From: Pseudoalteromonas lipolytica
GTDB taxonomy: Bacteria > Pseudomonadota > Gammaproteobacteria > Enterobacterales > Alteromonadaceae
Direction: 5' to 3'
DNA length: 64,000 nucleotides
Assembly (NCBI RefSeq): GCF_900116435.1
Contig: NZ_FPAZ01000009.1
Coordinates: forward strand, 62,001-126,000
Part shown: piece after piece, positions 11,254 through 23,502 of the stretch
Layout: every line of letters starts with the position of its first letter
How positions within the stretch are numbered: the stretch's first letter is position 1
Translations under genes and position numbers: made by a program
Notes under the pieces: model-generated
Told to the model about the DNA's origin: nothing
The model's input: only the letters and a program-made list of their open reading frames with translations
The model's database searches: none

Positions 11254-11334
11254 TCATTCAACTGACATATCAGGGCAAGCACTGCTTGCCCGCGTTCATA
11301 ATTTACCGTTATTTATAAGGGAGCAAGCGGACTC

Positions 11335-12351
11335 ATGATGATCCTTCGCCCAATCCAGCAAAGTGATTACCCAGCATTACTTAAAATTGCCCATGAATCA
11401 GGGCATGGTTTTACATCTTTGCCTAATAATGAAGAGTTGTTACAAAAGAAAATCGATCATTCACTGAGCTCATTTGCAAAAGTAGCCCAGCAGCCTGGTG
11501 ATGAAGGTTACCTGTTTGTTCTTGAAGATAGCGAAACAGGCGAAGTAGTGGGTACTTCAGCCATCGAAGCCGCCGTGGGTTTAGATGACGCGTTTTATCA
11601 TTATCATTTAAGTAAAGCGATTCATTCATCGCGTACACTTAACGTTTATAAAGCCGTTGATATCTTAACGCTATGTAATGATTACACCGGTGCAACAGAG
11701 CTATGTACATTGTTTTTGAGAGATGGTTACCGCAAAAATAACAATGGTAAATTACTATCAAAAGCACGTTTTATGTTTATTAATCAACATAAAGAACGTT
11801 TTGCTGAAACTGTTATTGCAGAAATGCGTGGTGTGTCAAACGAGAATGGCGAAAGCCCATTTTGGCAATGGCTTGAAGAGCACTTTTTCTCAATGGATTT
11901 TCCAACAGCCGATTACCTGACGGGAATAGGTCAAAAAGTATTTATTGCCGAGTTAATGCCTAAATACCCAATTTACGTGAATCTATTAAGCAAAGATGCG
12001 CAAGCTGTTATTGGTCATGTGCATGATAATACTCGCCCAGCTATTGAGCTGTTGAAGAGTGAAGGTTTCACTTTTAACGGCTACGTTGACATTTTCGATG
12101 CGGGTCCTACGGTTGAAGCTAAAGTGGATAATATCGCTACGATTCGTAATTCAAGAAAGGTGCAGGTCGAAATAGGTCAAAGCCAAGGCGACACCACCGT
12201 GATGCTCGCTAATGATAAACTGACTGACTTTAGAGCCACAGTGACACAAATTAATCTACCGTGTGATGTCGATACAATTACCCTTTCAAGTGAGCTTGCA
12301 AAAGCCCTTCACTTAGAAGCTGGCGACACCGTATCAGTTGCAAAACTATAG
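11335..12351 (+). CDS. astA: Arginine N-succinyltransferase AstA
   Basis: AstA transfers succinyl from succinyl-CoA to arginine, the first step of the ammonia-producing arginine succinyltransferase pathway. The 338-residue protein has a GNAT-like N-terminal fold (MILRPIQQSDYPALLKIAHESGHGFTSLP) and typical AstA segments (GTSAIEAAVGLDDAFYHYHLSK; CTLFLRDGYRKNNNGKLLSKARFMFI; HDNTRPAIELLKSEGFTFNGYVDIFDAGPTVEA). An ATG-ATG pair at 11335/11338 leaves the start ambiguous by one codon. It lies 81 bases after astC and 18 bases before astD. Confidence 0.93.
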   Translation: MMILRPIQQSDYPALLKIAHESGHGFTSLPNNEELLQKKIDHSLSSFAKVAQQPGDEGYLFVLEDSETGEVVGTSAIEAAVGLDDAFYHYHLSKAIHSSRTLNVYKAVDILTLCNDYTGATELCTLFLRDGYRKNNNGKLLSKARFMFINQHKERFAETVIAEMRGVSNENGESPFWQWLEEHFFSMDFPTADYLTGIGQKVFIAELMPKYPIYVNLLSKDAQAVIGHVHDNTRPAIELLKSEGFTFNGYVDIFDAGPTVEAKVDNIATIRNSRKVQVEIGQSQGDTTVMLANDKLTDFRATVTQINLPCDVDTITLSSELAKALHLEAGDTVSVAKL

Positions 12352-13839
<1,488 letters not shown>

Positions 13840-13857
13840 ATCAGTATTAATGATTAT

Positions 13858-13883
13858 AAAAAGCAGCTTCGGCTGCTTTTTTT
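13858..13883 (+). terminator. Terminator after astD
   Basis: The stem AAAGCAGC/GCTGCTTT with a TTCG tetraloop is followed by a T run, a standard rho-independent terminator. Confidence 0.88.
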
Positions 13884-13969
13884 GTATTGGCTTTATAGCA
13901 AAGGTAGCAATTAAAAGCGCTTTCTGCTTAAATCTATAGAGTTAGTCATTTTATTAGGTGTGCAGTCGT

Positions 13970-14317
13970 ATGGTTTTAGATAGGCAAGGGTACGATGATC
14001 TTGTCATGTATCTCACTCAAAATTTAGCGCTATTTGAGAAGCCAGGTCAAATAAAGCCAGGAGCTCCAACGGTGCTAGAGCTAATTGAAGACGTGATTGC
14101 CGAGAATGTCATGCTGCTTTGCGAACAGCATACAGAATTGAACACCGAACAACGCAGCCAAATCGTTCGCGAAGTCGATGGCATCGTTTATGACTTACAA
14201 GAAGTACTAAGCAGTGTCACAAATCAACCTGTTACTGTTGAGCAACACGCCTTTATTGATGAGTTTGCTGGACTTGTAAAAAACTTATTCGATACAGCCG
14301 TTGCTGAAAGTGCGTAA
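13970..14317 (+). CDS. Small acidic protein resembling DUF3802
   Basis: The 115-residue acidic, mostly helical protein has no signal peptide. MVLDRQGYDDLVMYLTQNLALF and the acidic, Gln-rich middle recall the DUF3802 family of Alteromonadales and Vibrionales. That match is from memory and not checked. Function is unknown. A GTG four codons upstream overlaps the AGGTG ribosome site, so the ATG at 13970 is the better start. It lies between astD (with its terminator) and an OsmC gene, so it probably has its own promoter. Confidence 0.6.
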   Translation: MVLDRQGYDDLVMYLTQNLALFEKPGQIKPGAPTVLELIEDVIAENVMLLCEQHTELNTEQRSQIVREVDGIVYDLQEVLSSVTNQPVTVEQHAFIDEFAGLVKNLFDTAVAESA

Positions 14318-14405
14318 TCTCCTTTAACACCTAATATCGTTTTTCGATTGCATCTGAGTGTGACTTGCTTACAATCAAGCAAAATAACTTTTAGAGATAA
14401 AATAA

Positions 14406-14819
14406 ATGCAAGCGAATGTAAAATGGGTAGAAGGTGATACCTTTATTGGCCTTTCAAATTCAGGTCACAATGTCGTTTTTGATGCGGGTAGTGACAGTGC
14501 TGCACCAAGTCCAATGGAAATGGTATTAATGTCGGCAGGGTGTTGTTCATCTGTTGATGTTGTCAGTATTCTTAAAAAAGCGAAGCAATCATTTTCTGAC
14601 GTGCAAGTAAAGCTCAGTGCTGAGCGTGCTGAATCTGCTCCTCGTGTGTTTACCAAGATTCATCTACATTTTGTGGTTACTGGCGATAACGTGTCTGAAA
14701 AACACCTTGCGCGTGCTGTTCAATTGTCTGCAGAAAAGTATTGTTCTGTAGCCTTAATGCTTGATAAAACAGTAGAAATTACACATAGCCATGAAGTTGT
14801 GGAAGAACAAGTAAAATAA
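14406..14819 (+). CDS. OsmC-family protein (YhfA-like)
   Basis: The 137-residue OsmC/Ohr fold carries the family's two redox cysteines, in [11 protein letters not shown] (~46-47) and [11 protein letters not shown] (~117). [13 protein letters not shown] and the [12 protein letters not shown] segment match the YhfA branch. OsmC/Ohr proteins reduce organic peroxides with two cysteines; the physiological role of YhfA is not known. It is cytoplasmic and lies 88 bases before speD, on the same strand. Confidence 0.8.
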   Translation: MQANVKWVEGDTFIGLSNSGHNVVFDAGSDSAAPSPMEMVLMSAGCCSSVDVVSILKKAKQSFSDVQVKLSAERAESAPRVFTKIHLHFVVTGDNVSEKHLARAVQLSAEKYCSVALMLDKTVEITHSHEVVEEQVK

Positions 14820-14907
14820 CGCTTTTTCCAAACGCAAAATTCGTATAAAATCCGCGAACTTTTATTTCTGCTGGTGCAGGTTTCACTCGTTTAAAGGTTG
14901 GTTTAGC

Positions 14908-15720
14908 ATGAATAAACCCTTCGATAAAATTAAGCTTCATGGCTTTAATAATTTAACTAAGAGCTTAAGCTTCAGTATTTACGATATTTGCTACGCGAAG
15001 ACTGAACAACAGCGTAAAGAATATATTGAATATATCGACGAACAGTACAGTGCTGATCGCCTTACCGATATTTTAGGTGAAGTAGTGGACATTATTGGTG
15101 CAAACATTTTGAATGTTTCTCGCCAAGATTATGATCCGCAAGGTGCCAGTGTAACAATTCTGATCTCAGAAGAGCCAATTGAGCAGCAAACAACGTACGA
15201 CGTTGATGAAGCGCCGGGTCCACTTCCTGAAACTGTGGTAGCACACTTAGATAAAAGTCATATCTGTGTTCACACTTACCCAGAAGCGCACCCTGATGAT
15301 GGTATTTGTACTTTCCGTGCTGATATCGAAGTATCAACGTGTGGCATTATTTCGCCACTGAAAGCGTTGAACTTCTTAATTCACAGCCTTGAGTCAGATG
15401 TAGTAACAATTGACTACCGTGTTCGTGGTTTCACGCGTGATGTTGATGGTGTGAAACACTATATCGACCATGCGATCAATTCTATTCAGAATTACATGAC
15501 TGAAGATACAAAAGAAGCGTACCAAATGATGGACGTAAACGTGTATCAAGAAAACTTGTTCCACACTAAAATGATGTTAAAAGAAACCGACTTAAATACC
15601 TATTTATTCGGTGTATCTACATCTGATTTGTCAGAAGACGAAGAAGAAGAGATCCGCTCTAAGCTAACACGCGAGATGCAAGAAATCTTCTACGGTCGTA
15701 ACTTACCTGACACTGAGTAG
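14908..15720 (+). CDS. speD: S-adenosylmethionine decarboxylase proenzyme
   Basis: SpeD decarboxylates S-adenosylmethionine to supply the aminopropyl donor for spermidine. The 270-residue protein is the long, enterobacterial-type form. The self-cleavage site is in [16 protein letters not shown]: cleavage before Ser 117 would leave a pyruvoyl group on the large chain. [25 protein letters not shown] is also typical. The C-terminus is acidic (SEDEEEEI). No speE follows, since a strong bidirectional terminator comes directly after the stop. Confidence 0.94.
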   Translation: MNKPFDKIKLHGFNNLTKSLSFSIYDICYAKTEQQRKEYIEYIDEQYSADRLTDILGEVVDIIGANILNVSRQDYDPQGASVTILISEEPIEQQTTYDVDEAPGPLPETVVAHLDKSHICVHTYPEAHPDDGICTFRADIEVSTCGIISPLKALNFLIHSLESDVVTIDYRVRGFTRDVDGVKHYIDHAINSIQNYMTEDTKEAYQMMDVNVYQENLFHTKMMLKETDLNTYLFGVSTSDLSEDEEEEIRSKLTREMQEIFYGRNLPDTE

Positions 15721-15735
15721 TCACTGGTAACGTAT

Positions 15736-15775
15736 TAAAAAAACGGCGCATAAAATTATTATGCGCCGTTTTTTA
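15736..15775. terminator. Bidirectional terminator between speD and the M24 peptidase gene
   Basis: A long stem (AAACGGCGCATAA with TTATGCGCCGTTT) is flanked by A and T runs on either side and reaches the stop codon of the minus-strand gene. Confidence 0.88.
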
Positions 15776-17101
15776 TTTTATAAGCAGTAACTCAGTTTGT
15801 CTGCCATTTAGATACCACACCCCTGATTTATCGAAAAACGCATCTTCTTCGAGCATAATTCGAATTTCTTTATTCCATTGTTTTATAAAAACGGCGTTGT
15901 TTAATTCAATCGAATACGCGGTATTTAAGTGGAGTGGATAGTCGCCATCGCCAGCAACCCCTTGTTGTGAATCCCACATGCCCAGCGTTGTTCCCGCAGC
16001 ATGGCCATGGTAACCAATAGGGTGGGTGTATATTGTGGGCTTTAACCCTTGAGCAATCGCCTCTGCACGAGACTCTTTTAGTACTTCATTACCCGTTTTA
16101 CCGGCTGCAAAGTGTGAGGTGAAAATATCTTGTAATTGATTGCCACTTTTTAAGGCATTCACTAAATAGTCTGGTGCCTGCGTTTCGTTTTCTTTTAACA
16201 CGTAAGCATGTTGTTGAGTGTCAGTGTTCAAGCGCAAATAGGTAATGCCAAAATCAACATGCAGTAGATCACCCGCTTGAATAATGTGCTCATTATCTTT
16301 GCTAAAGCTTGTTTCATGATCAAACGTTTTTTTATCGGCACGCTGTATACTGACACTGGGGTGAAACCATGTTTGCAGTTTTAATTCTCTTACCCGCTCT
16401 CTAAACCACCAGGCTAAATCGTTTGTGGTTGTTTCACCTACCTTTATCACTTTGCTTGAGAAGCCCTCAGCAATAATTTGATGCGCAATAGCCACTGCCT
16501 TTTTATACATGTCTACTTCTTCAGGTAAACGTTGCTCGAGCCACTCAATAGCGAGAGGTTCAGCAGAAATGAGCTTATCAAGGTATTTTTTAGGGAGTGC
16601 GCTTTTAAGATTATTAAAATCACCGACGACAAGACCATCGGCATGTGCCCAGTTTTGAGAGGTGTTTAGGGCAATATTTTTAGGTTGGTATGTTTCAATT
16701 ATGTCATTTAGAGCAAGCCATTGATCAGGTTGCTTTTGTTTATCCCATGACTTTTTGAATACCTTGCCTATTTTATATGGCGCGATAGCGTGCGCATCAA
16801 CCCCACCTTGTTGGTTTCGAGCAAACACCAAAATGGTGGTGCGTCTGGCTGATAACCAAGTCGCAGGCAGCATTGTTTTTAAAATAGGATCTTCGTTATA
16901 TTCTCTACTGATTAGCAGCCACATATCAATATTATGCTGCTTCATTAATGGGGGCAGTAACGTTTTTACTCGTAATTCAGTCATTTTATCAATAAATTCA
17001 GCGCGCGCTTTCATTGGTAAAATATCGACCGTATTTGCGCTTAATGGCAGGGCTAATAAGGCACAAAATAATGAAATAACCGTTTTTTTGTTATTAGTCA
17101 T
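15773..17101 (-). CDS. Exported M24 (Xaa-Pro aminopeptidase-like) metallopeptidase
   Basis: Residues 1-22 form a signal peptide (VISLFCALLALPLSANT), so the enzyme acts in the periplasm or outside. The N-terminal creatinase-like domain (~30-190) precedes a pita-bread catalytic domain (~195-435). Candidate metal ligands of the M24 site are present: Asp 283 (HVDFG), Asp 294 (RLNTDTQQH), His 360 (YTHPIGYHGH), Glu 399 (YSIELN) and Glu 418 or 419 (IMLEEDA). A role in releasing residues next to proline from peptides is inferred. It converges with speD and lies alone on its strand. Confidence 0.82.
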   Translation of the reverse strand: MTNNKKTVISLFCALLALPLSANTVDILPMKARAEFIDKMTELRVKTLLPPLMKQHNIDMWLLISREYNEDPILKTMLPATWLSARRTTILVFARNQQGGVDAHAIAPYKIGKVFKKSWDKQKQPDQWLALNDIIETYQPKNIALNTSQNWAHADGLVVGDFNNLKSALPKKYLDKLISAEPLAIEWLEQRLPEEVDMYKKAVAIAHQIIAEGFSSKVIKVGETTTNDLAWWFRERVRELKLQTWFHPSVSIQRADKKTFDHETSFSKDNEHIIQAGDLLHVDFGITYLRLNTDTQQHAYVLKENETQAPDYLVNALKSGNQLQDIFTSHFAAGKTGNEVLKESRAEAIAQGLKPTIYTHPIGYHGHAAGTTLGMWDSQQGVAGDGDYPLHLNTAYSIELNNAVFIKQWNKEIRIMLEEDAFFDKSGVWYLNGRQTELLLIK

Positions 17102-17234
17102 GGGTTAACTCTTTTTATTGTCAGTGTCTTTAGAACATAGCAATAATAAATAGACAAGACGATAAGATTAAGATGAATAACAGGTTTATATCTACGGGGT
17201 TGCTTGCTACAGTAAATTGATAGATTGCTCAAGA

Positions 17235-18722
17235 ATGACTAAACCAATGATTGAACATCAGTTATTTAAAGCCGAACAAATAAGAACGAATGAAGCCATT
17301 GCGGCTAAACGTTGTGGTGTTGCGATGTACACGCTTATGGAACGTGCTGGTCAGGCTGTGTTTATGCATAGCGTGAACTACTTTGCGGACGCGTTGCATT
17401 ACGTGGTGTTGGTCGGCGTTGGAAACAATGCTGGTGATGGCTACATCGTTGCAAATTTGGCTAAAAAAGCAGGAAAAAACGTGACAGTGATAGCCGCTGT
17501 ACCTGACAAACCCTTGTCAGGAGATGCACTCACCGCACAACAAGCTTGGTTAGATGCCACAGGCGAAATCGTGACAGACTTTGCTGTGCTTGAACAGGCT
17601 GATGTTATCGTTGATGGTTTGCTTGGTACGGGTATTCAAAGTGACGTTCGCTCGCCATTTAGTGAGCTGATAAACGCGGCGAATAATAGCCGAGCGCCCA
17701 TTATAGCTATCGATCTACCCTCTGGTATTCATGCCGATACTGGCGCTGTTCAAGGTATTGCAATTAAAGCGACTGTTACTGTGACCTTTGTGGGTATTAA
17801 ACAAGGTTTGGTAACGGGACAAGGGCGCGCGCATGCAGGTCAATGTGAGTTTGCAGATTTAGGCATTGCTGATGCATTTGCGTTGCTGTGCCCACCCTGT
17901 GCTTTACTTATTAATCAGCAAACAATCAACTCACTACCAGCGCGTGATAACAATAGCCACAAAACCAGCCATGGTAAGTTATTGTGCATTGGGGGTAATG
18001 CAGGTACAGCAGGTGCTATTCGCTTAACGGCAGAAGCGGCACTGAGAACAGGTGCGGGTATGGTTAAGGTGTATACGCATACCAGCTCAATTCTCAGTGT
18101 AAGTATGGGAAGGCCAGAGTTAATGGTCACAGACGCTAATCTAATTGCTTCTCTTGAATGGGCAAGCTGTATTGCCATAGGTCCCGGTTTGGGGCTTGAT
18201 AGTTGGTCTGAGGCTACCTTTGAAACAGTCATGCAGTACTGTTTCACCAATAATAAACCCTTAGTTATTGACGCCGATGCACTTAATTTAATTGCCCAAC
18301 ATGCGTCGTCATTTCCACTGACAAACACGGTTATCACTCCTCACCCCGGTGAAGCCGCACGGCTGCTTAATTGCAGCACCTCAGACATAGAAACTGACCG
18401 TTTTGCAGCGGTCAAACGTTTAGCGCACAGCTATACCACAACCTGCGTACTAAAAGGGGCTGGCACATTAATTAGCAATAACAATAAAACCTGGGTCTGC
18501 ACAGATGGTAATCCAGCCCTTGCTGTTGGGGGGAGTGGAGATGTACTCACTGGCGTTATTGCAGCCCTAATTGCACAAGGGCTAGATACTCTGCAAGCAG
18601 CCAGCTTAGGGGTCTGCTTACATGCAAAAGCGGGTGATATCGCCGCTGAGCGCGATGGTGAGCGTGGTATGTTGCCAAGTGATTTGTTTATGATAGTCAG
18701 AGAGTTAGTTAATTCACCTTAA
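17235..18722 (+). CDS. nnr: Bifunctional NAD(P)HX epimerase/dehydratase
   Basis: Nnr repairs hydrated NADH and NADPH: the N-terminal YjeF_N domain (~10-220) epimerises NAD(P)HX and the C-terminal ribokinase-like domain (~235-495) dehydrates it using ADP. The N-terminal part shows VGVGNNAGDGYIVANLAKKAG and DGLLGTGI; the C-terminal part shows GPGLGLDSW, VIDADALN and GGSGDVLTGVIAAL. A TTG six codons upstream is in frame, but the ATG at 17235 is preferred. In E. coli this gene directly precedes tsaE; here tsaE lies about 10 kb away. Confidence 0.92.
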   Translation: MTKPMIEHQLFKAEQIRTNEAIAAKRCGVAMYTLMERAGQAVFMHSVNYFADALHYVVLVGVGNNAGDGYIVANLAKKAGKNVTVIAAVPDKPLSGDALTAQQAWLDATGEIVTDFAVLEQADVIVDGLLGTGIQSDVRSPFSELINAANNSRAPIIAIDLPSGIHADTGAVQGIAIKATVTVTFVGIKQGLVTGQGRAHAGQCEFADLGIADAFALLCPPCALLINQQTINSLPARDNNSHKTSHGKLLCIGGNAGTAGAIRLTAEAALRTGAGMVKVYTHTSSILSVSMGRPELMVTDANLIASLEWASCIAIGPGLGLDSWSEATFETVMQYCFTNNKPLVIDADALNLIAQHASSFPLTNTVITPHPGEAARLLNCSTSDIETDRFAAVKRLAHSYTTTCVLKGAGTLISNNNKTWVCTDGNPALAVGGSGDVLTGVIAALIAQGLDTLQAASLGVCLHAKAGDIAAERDGERGMLPSDLFMIVRELVNSP

Positions 18723-18964
18723 CAAGCCATAAATCAAAGGGCCAATTTCATTTATGCCCATTCGCCTCATAAACAGCTCACAATCATTAAGTATTATTGC
18801 GGGTTGTATCAGAGTGTTTCAAAATGATGGGCTCCTGTGTCGACAGTGTGGGTTTTATTTTTTAGTCATTAGTTATAAATTAAACAATAAGTAGCACGAT
18901 TAAAAGTCGCGTTGCTATTACATGTATACCCACTGTTTGGATTAAAATAATTAAAAGGATTTAT

Positions 18965-20479
18965 ATGAATAAAGCGGTTAATTTATACTTGCCTCTACTC
19001 GTGAGTGGCATAGCCTTAGTCACTGCAAGTGTGAGTGTGCAAGCTGACAGCTCTCATCCCGTAAAACACTTTCCAAAAACAGCAACCCAGTGGAAAGCCA
19101 CAACACAAAAAGATATTGAAGCTGCTTATCAGCAATCAGTCGATAATCACCCCGGCATGTTTGATAGCGATAACCCAGGGTTTCCACAATTACTGTTTAA
19201 TGCCAAGCAACACGCTTTAATGCTTGCCGACCAAGTAGAAAATGCACAAGGTTACGCAGCCGCAATTGCACGTTTTAATTCGGTTTTGCAAGATGGTCAC
19301 GCTGGGGCAGTTGCACTGTTACCTGACGACGTTAAGTTGCCACGACGCTGGCCCGGGTTTTCTGCAGTATGGCGTGGTGATGGCTTAAAAGTGTATTACA
19401 GTGAGCATGATAAAGTAACGAAAGGGGATAAAATAGTGCGCTGTAATAACACGCCTATTGAACCCTTAATGCGCGATACCCTGTTTAAATTTTATGGTGA
19501 AGTTGATCAACCCGGTCATTGGTGGAACCAAGGATGGCGATTATTAGTGGATGATGGAAACCCATTTCTAACCCCCTTTAAAAGTTGTGATTTTGTGAAA
19601 GTCAGTGGCGCGACGTATAGCGTTAGACTTGAATGGTCTGAGCGCCCAAAAAATGTTCGCCAGCACTTAGTAAATGCTTACAATGGTGATGAGCTCGAGG
19701 TAGGCCTACACTGGGCAACTCAAGAGATTGCTTGGGTAGCAATGCCTTCATTTTCACCAAATGAAGAACAAAAAGCACGTTACCGACAACTCTTCACTGA
19801 TTTAGCCGAGCAGCGTGAACAGTTGCTAACGGCTAAAGCGGTGATATTAGATCTTCGCCATAATCAAGGTGGCTCAACATATTGGAGTATGAAAATTGCT
19901 GAGCAACTTTGGGGGCCGCAGCATGTGACATCGCGAAGAGAGCAGTTAGCTAAAAATACACGCGTTTGGTGGCGAGCATCCAAAGATAATACGCAATACC
20001 TTGAGTCATTAAAAACAAAAGTGCAAGACCAGCCCGAGGTCTTCGCTATAGTAAAACAAGTCTCAGCAGGTATGCAGACGGCGTTAGATATGGGTGAACC
20101 TTTTTATATTGAGAAGAAGCCAGCAACGACACCGGTCTTAGATGAAGTATCTGAAAGTGATTTTAACACTAAAGCCATCGTTATAGTGCCCGGACAATGT
20201 GCCAGTGCGTGTCTGGATGCAATTGATACTTTTAAGTTATTTTCAAATACAGTGTTATTTGGTGCGCCGAGCAGTGCTGATTCAACCTATATGGATGTTC
20301 GATTTGTTGATACTCCCTCAGGGTTAAGCAAAGTGATAATCCCTAACAAAGTTTATGTAAACAGAGCGCGCGGTAAGGGGGATTTTTACTGGCCTGATAT
20401 TCCATACCATGGCGTTGACTGGACAACAGAGGTGTTATTAGAACACATTGAGCGTGTTATAAAGTCAAGTGATCTGTAG
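18965..20479 (+). CDS. Exported S41-family peptidase-like protein
   Basis: A signal peptide (~1-27, LLVSGIALVTASVSVQAD) directs this 504-residue protein out of the cytoplasm. The second half has the S41 (tail-specific protease) core: VILDLRHNQGGSTYW (~293-307), then IVIVPGQCASACLDAIDTF (~406-423) with Ser 414 as the likely nucleophile. The middle (GFSAVWRGDGLKVYY...GDKIVRCNNTPIEPL) resembles a degenerate PDZ-like region. The Lys of the catalytic dyad is not obvious to me. An AAAGGA ribosome site lies 7 bases before the ATG. It converges on groEL across the interrupted terminator. Confidence 0.72.
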   Translation: MNKAVNLYLPLLVSGIALVTASVSVQADSSHPVKHFPKTATQWKATTQKDIEAAYQQSVDNHPGMFDSDNPGFPQLLFNAKQHALMLADQVENAQGYAAAIARFNSVLQDGHAGAVALLPDDVKLPRRWPGFSAVWRGDGLKVYYSEHDKVTKGDKIVRCNNTPIEPLMRDTLFKFYGEVDQPGHWWNQGWRLLVDDGNPFLTPFKSCDFVKVSGATYSVRLEWSERPKNVRQHLVNAYNGDELEVGLHWATQEIAWVAMPSFSPNEEQKARYRQLFTDLAEQREQLLTAKAVILDLRHNQGGSTYWSMKIAEQLWGPQHVTSRREQLAKNTRVWWRASKDNTQYLESLKTKVQDQPEVFAIVKQVSAGMQTALDMGEPFYIEKKPATTPVLDEVSESDFNTKAIVIVPGQCASACLDAIDTFKLFSNTVLFGAPSSADSTYMDVRFVDTPSGLSKVIIPNKVYVNRARGKGDFYWPDIPYHGVDWTTEVLLEHIERVIKSSDL

Positions 20480-20492
20480 AGATAAAAAACCC

Positions 20493-20503
20493 AGCCGAAG
20501 CTG
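20493..20503. repeat. Left copy of the 11-base target duplication
   Basis: AGCCGAAGCTG is identical to 20687-20697 and directly abuts the left end of the inserted element. Confidence 0.8.
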
Positions 20504-20686
20504 TAATGCAGATCAGTTAAGGAAAAACCAATAAAATAAAGGGTTACAGCGATGATTTATAAAAATCTTACTGTAGCCCTTTTGCTATATGGTCTTTAGC
20601 TAATTTTATCCCCACCTGCTTTAAGCAGCTTTAACTGAATAATATTCACATATTTATTCAAAAAACTGCTTAACTGACTGGCATTA
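20504..20686. mobile_element. 183-base MITE-like element inserted in a terminator
   Basis: The ends are imperfect 18-base inverted repeats: TAATGCAGATCAGTTAAG at the left, and the complement of TAATGCCAGTCAGTTAAG at the right (15 of 18 identical). Both are flanked by AGCCGAAGCTG. There is no coding capacity. Inside is a stem (AAGGGTTACAG at 20539-20549 with CTGTAGCCCTT at 20571-20581) and a smaller one (CTGCT/AGCAG, 20616-20628). A transposase elsewhere in the genome would be needed to move it; its family is unknown. Confidence 0.8.
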
Positions 20687-20697
20687 AGCCGAAGCTG
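20687..20697. repeat. Right copy of the 11-base target duplication
   Basis: AGCCGAAGCTG is identical to 20493-20503 and abuts the right inverted repeat of the element. Confidence 0.8.
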
Positions 20698-20726
20698 GGT
20701 TTTTTAAGCGAAGTGCTTGGAGTGGA

Positions 20727-22385
<1,659 letters not shown>

Positions 22386-22433
22386 TTAATTCCTCTTAAA
22401 TTCTGTAAACGGGTTGCTAAACGAAAAGTAGGA

Positions 22434-22721
22434 TTAACCTACAATGCCTAGAATGTTATCTTCACGCATGATCAGGTACTCTTGACCTTCGATCTTTTCA
22501 GCTTTTTCAACATAAGAGCCAAACAGCACAGTGTCACCGGCTTTTACTTCTAATGCTCTTACTTCACCGTTGTCTAATACACGGCCATTACCAACAGCGA
22601 TAACTTCTCCGCGCGTTGATTTTTCAGCTGCAGAGCCAGTTAAAACAATACCGCCAGCAGACTTAGTTTCTTCTTCTAGACGCTTAACGATGACGCGATC
22701 ATGTAAAGGACGAATGTTCAT
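22434..22721 (-). CDS. groS: Co-chaperonin GroES
   Basis: This 95-residue, 10-kDa lid of the GroEL chamber shows [38 protein letters not shown], including the mobile loop ([16 protein letters not shown]), and ends [14 protein letters not shown]. An AGGAGA ribosome site lies 9 bases before the ATG. The operon promoter upstream matches the heat-shock sigma factor consensus. Confidence 0.98.
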   Translation of the reverse strand: MNIRPLHDRVIVKRLEEETKSAGGIVLTGSAAEKSTRGEVIAVGNGRVLDNGEVRALEVKAGDTVLFGSYVEKAEKIEGQEYLIMREDNILGIVG

Positions 22722-22818
22722 TTATTTAGTTCTCCTAACAGTTTCTGAACAGTACAGAAAAAATCTTGTGTTATGCAGGGGAGTGCTAAAGCCACCCGTT
22801 GCGTTTCATTGCCTTCAA

Positions 22819-22846
22819 TAATGGGGGTGGCTTAAAAAAATCCAAG
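22819..22846 (-). promoter_or_regulatory. Sigma-32 type heat-shock promoter of groESL
   Basis: On the minus strand, CTTGGA (22846-22841) and CCCCATTA (22826-22819) are separated by 14 bases, close to the sigma-32 consensus CTTGAA, 13-15 bases, CCCCATNT. The distance to groES leaves a leader of about 90 bases. Confidence 0.8.
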
Positions 22847-22864
22847 TATAAAAATTAAAAATTT

Positions 22865-23341
22865 TTAATCTTTTCGCTCAAATTCGCCATCAATGGTTGT
22901 TGGCTGGTGAGTTGGCTCTTCATGTTGGCTGGTTTTACTATGATATTGAAAGTGTGCAGCGCCTTGATTCATTTGTGAGCTCATACGCACAGTCGCTTGA
23001 CTGGCAAGGCCTGCCGCCAATTTATTGCGCACTACTGGCGTTAATAATAAAAAGCCAAACACATCGGTCATAATACCAGGGGTCATCAGTAAGACACCGG
23101 CGATAATCACACACAGACCGGTAAATAACTCTTTTGCAGGCATTTGCCCTTGCGCCATTTGCAGTTGTACGTTTTGAATAGCATCGATACCTTGCTGCTT
23201 TACAAGTTTTGCACCGACAATCGCGGTGACAATGACAAGCGCTATGGTTGCAAAGCCGCCAATGACTTCACTCACTTGAATGAGCAGTGCAATCTCAACA
23301 ATCGGCACTAAAATAAATAATAAAAACAAAAATCTAAACAT
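22865..23341 (-). CDS. fxsA: FxsA-family cytoplasmic membrane protein
   Basis: The 158-residue protein has four hydrophobic segments in its first ~110 residues (MFRFLFLLFILVPIVEIALLIQV; IGGFATIALVIVTAIVGAKLV; ELFTGLCVIIAGVLLMTPG; IMTDVFGFLLLTPVVRN) and a polar His/Gln-rich tail. In E. coli FxsA lets cells with the F plasmid tolerate phage T7; its normal role is unknown. The frame is open a further 30 codons upstream. The ATG at 23341 matches the family start and has an AGAGAG ribosome site. The fxsA-groESL order is conserved in gammaproteobacteria. Confidence 0.88.
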   Translation of the reverse strand: MFRFLFLLFILVPIVEIALLIQVSEVIGGFATIALVIVTAIVGAKLVKQQGIDAIQNVQLQMAQGQMPAKELFTGLCVIIAGVLLMTPGIMTDVFGFLLLTPVVRNKLAAGLASQATVRMSSQMNQGAAHFQYHSKTSQHEEPTHQPTTIDGEFERKD

Positions 23342-23502
23342 AACGCTCTCTAAAAATGTCGCTCTTTTTTGAGTCAGTGAAATATAAATATGGGTGATCA
23401 GGTCTTTTTTCAAGGTAGAACCAAGGATCATTGAGGCCGCTACACATTGTAGTGACTATCGGCTACTATGATGCGACTCATGTAATCAAATAAAGGTTCC
23501 TT

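Larger units (their letters stand above)
20484..20705. terminator. Terminator split by an inserted element (groEL and S41 gene share it)
   Basis: The left arm AAAAAACCCAGC (20484-20495) and right arm GCTGGGTTTTTT (20694-20705) are perfect complements 198 bases apart. Without the element and one target copy they form a 12-bp stem with a CGAA loop, a standard bidirectional terminator. Confidence 0.85.
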
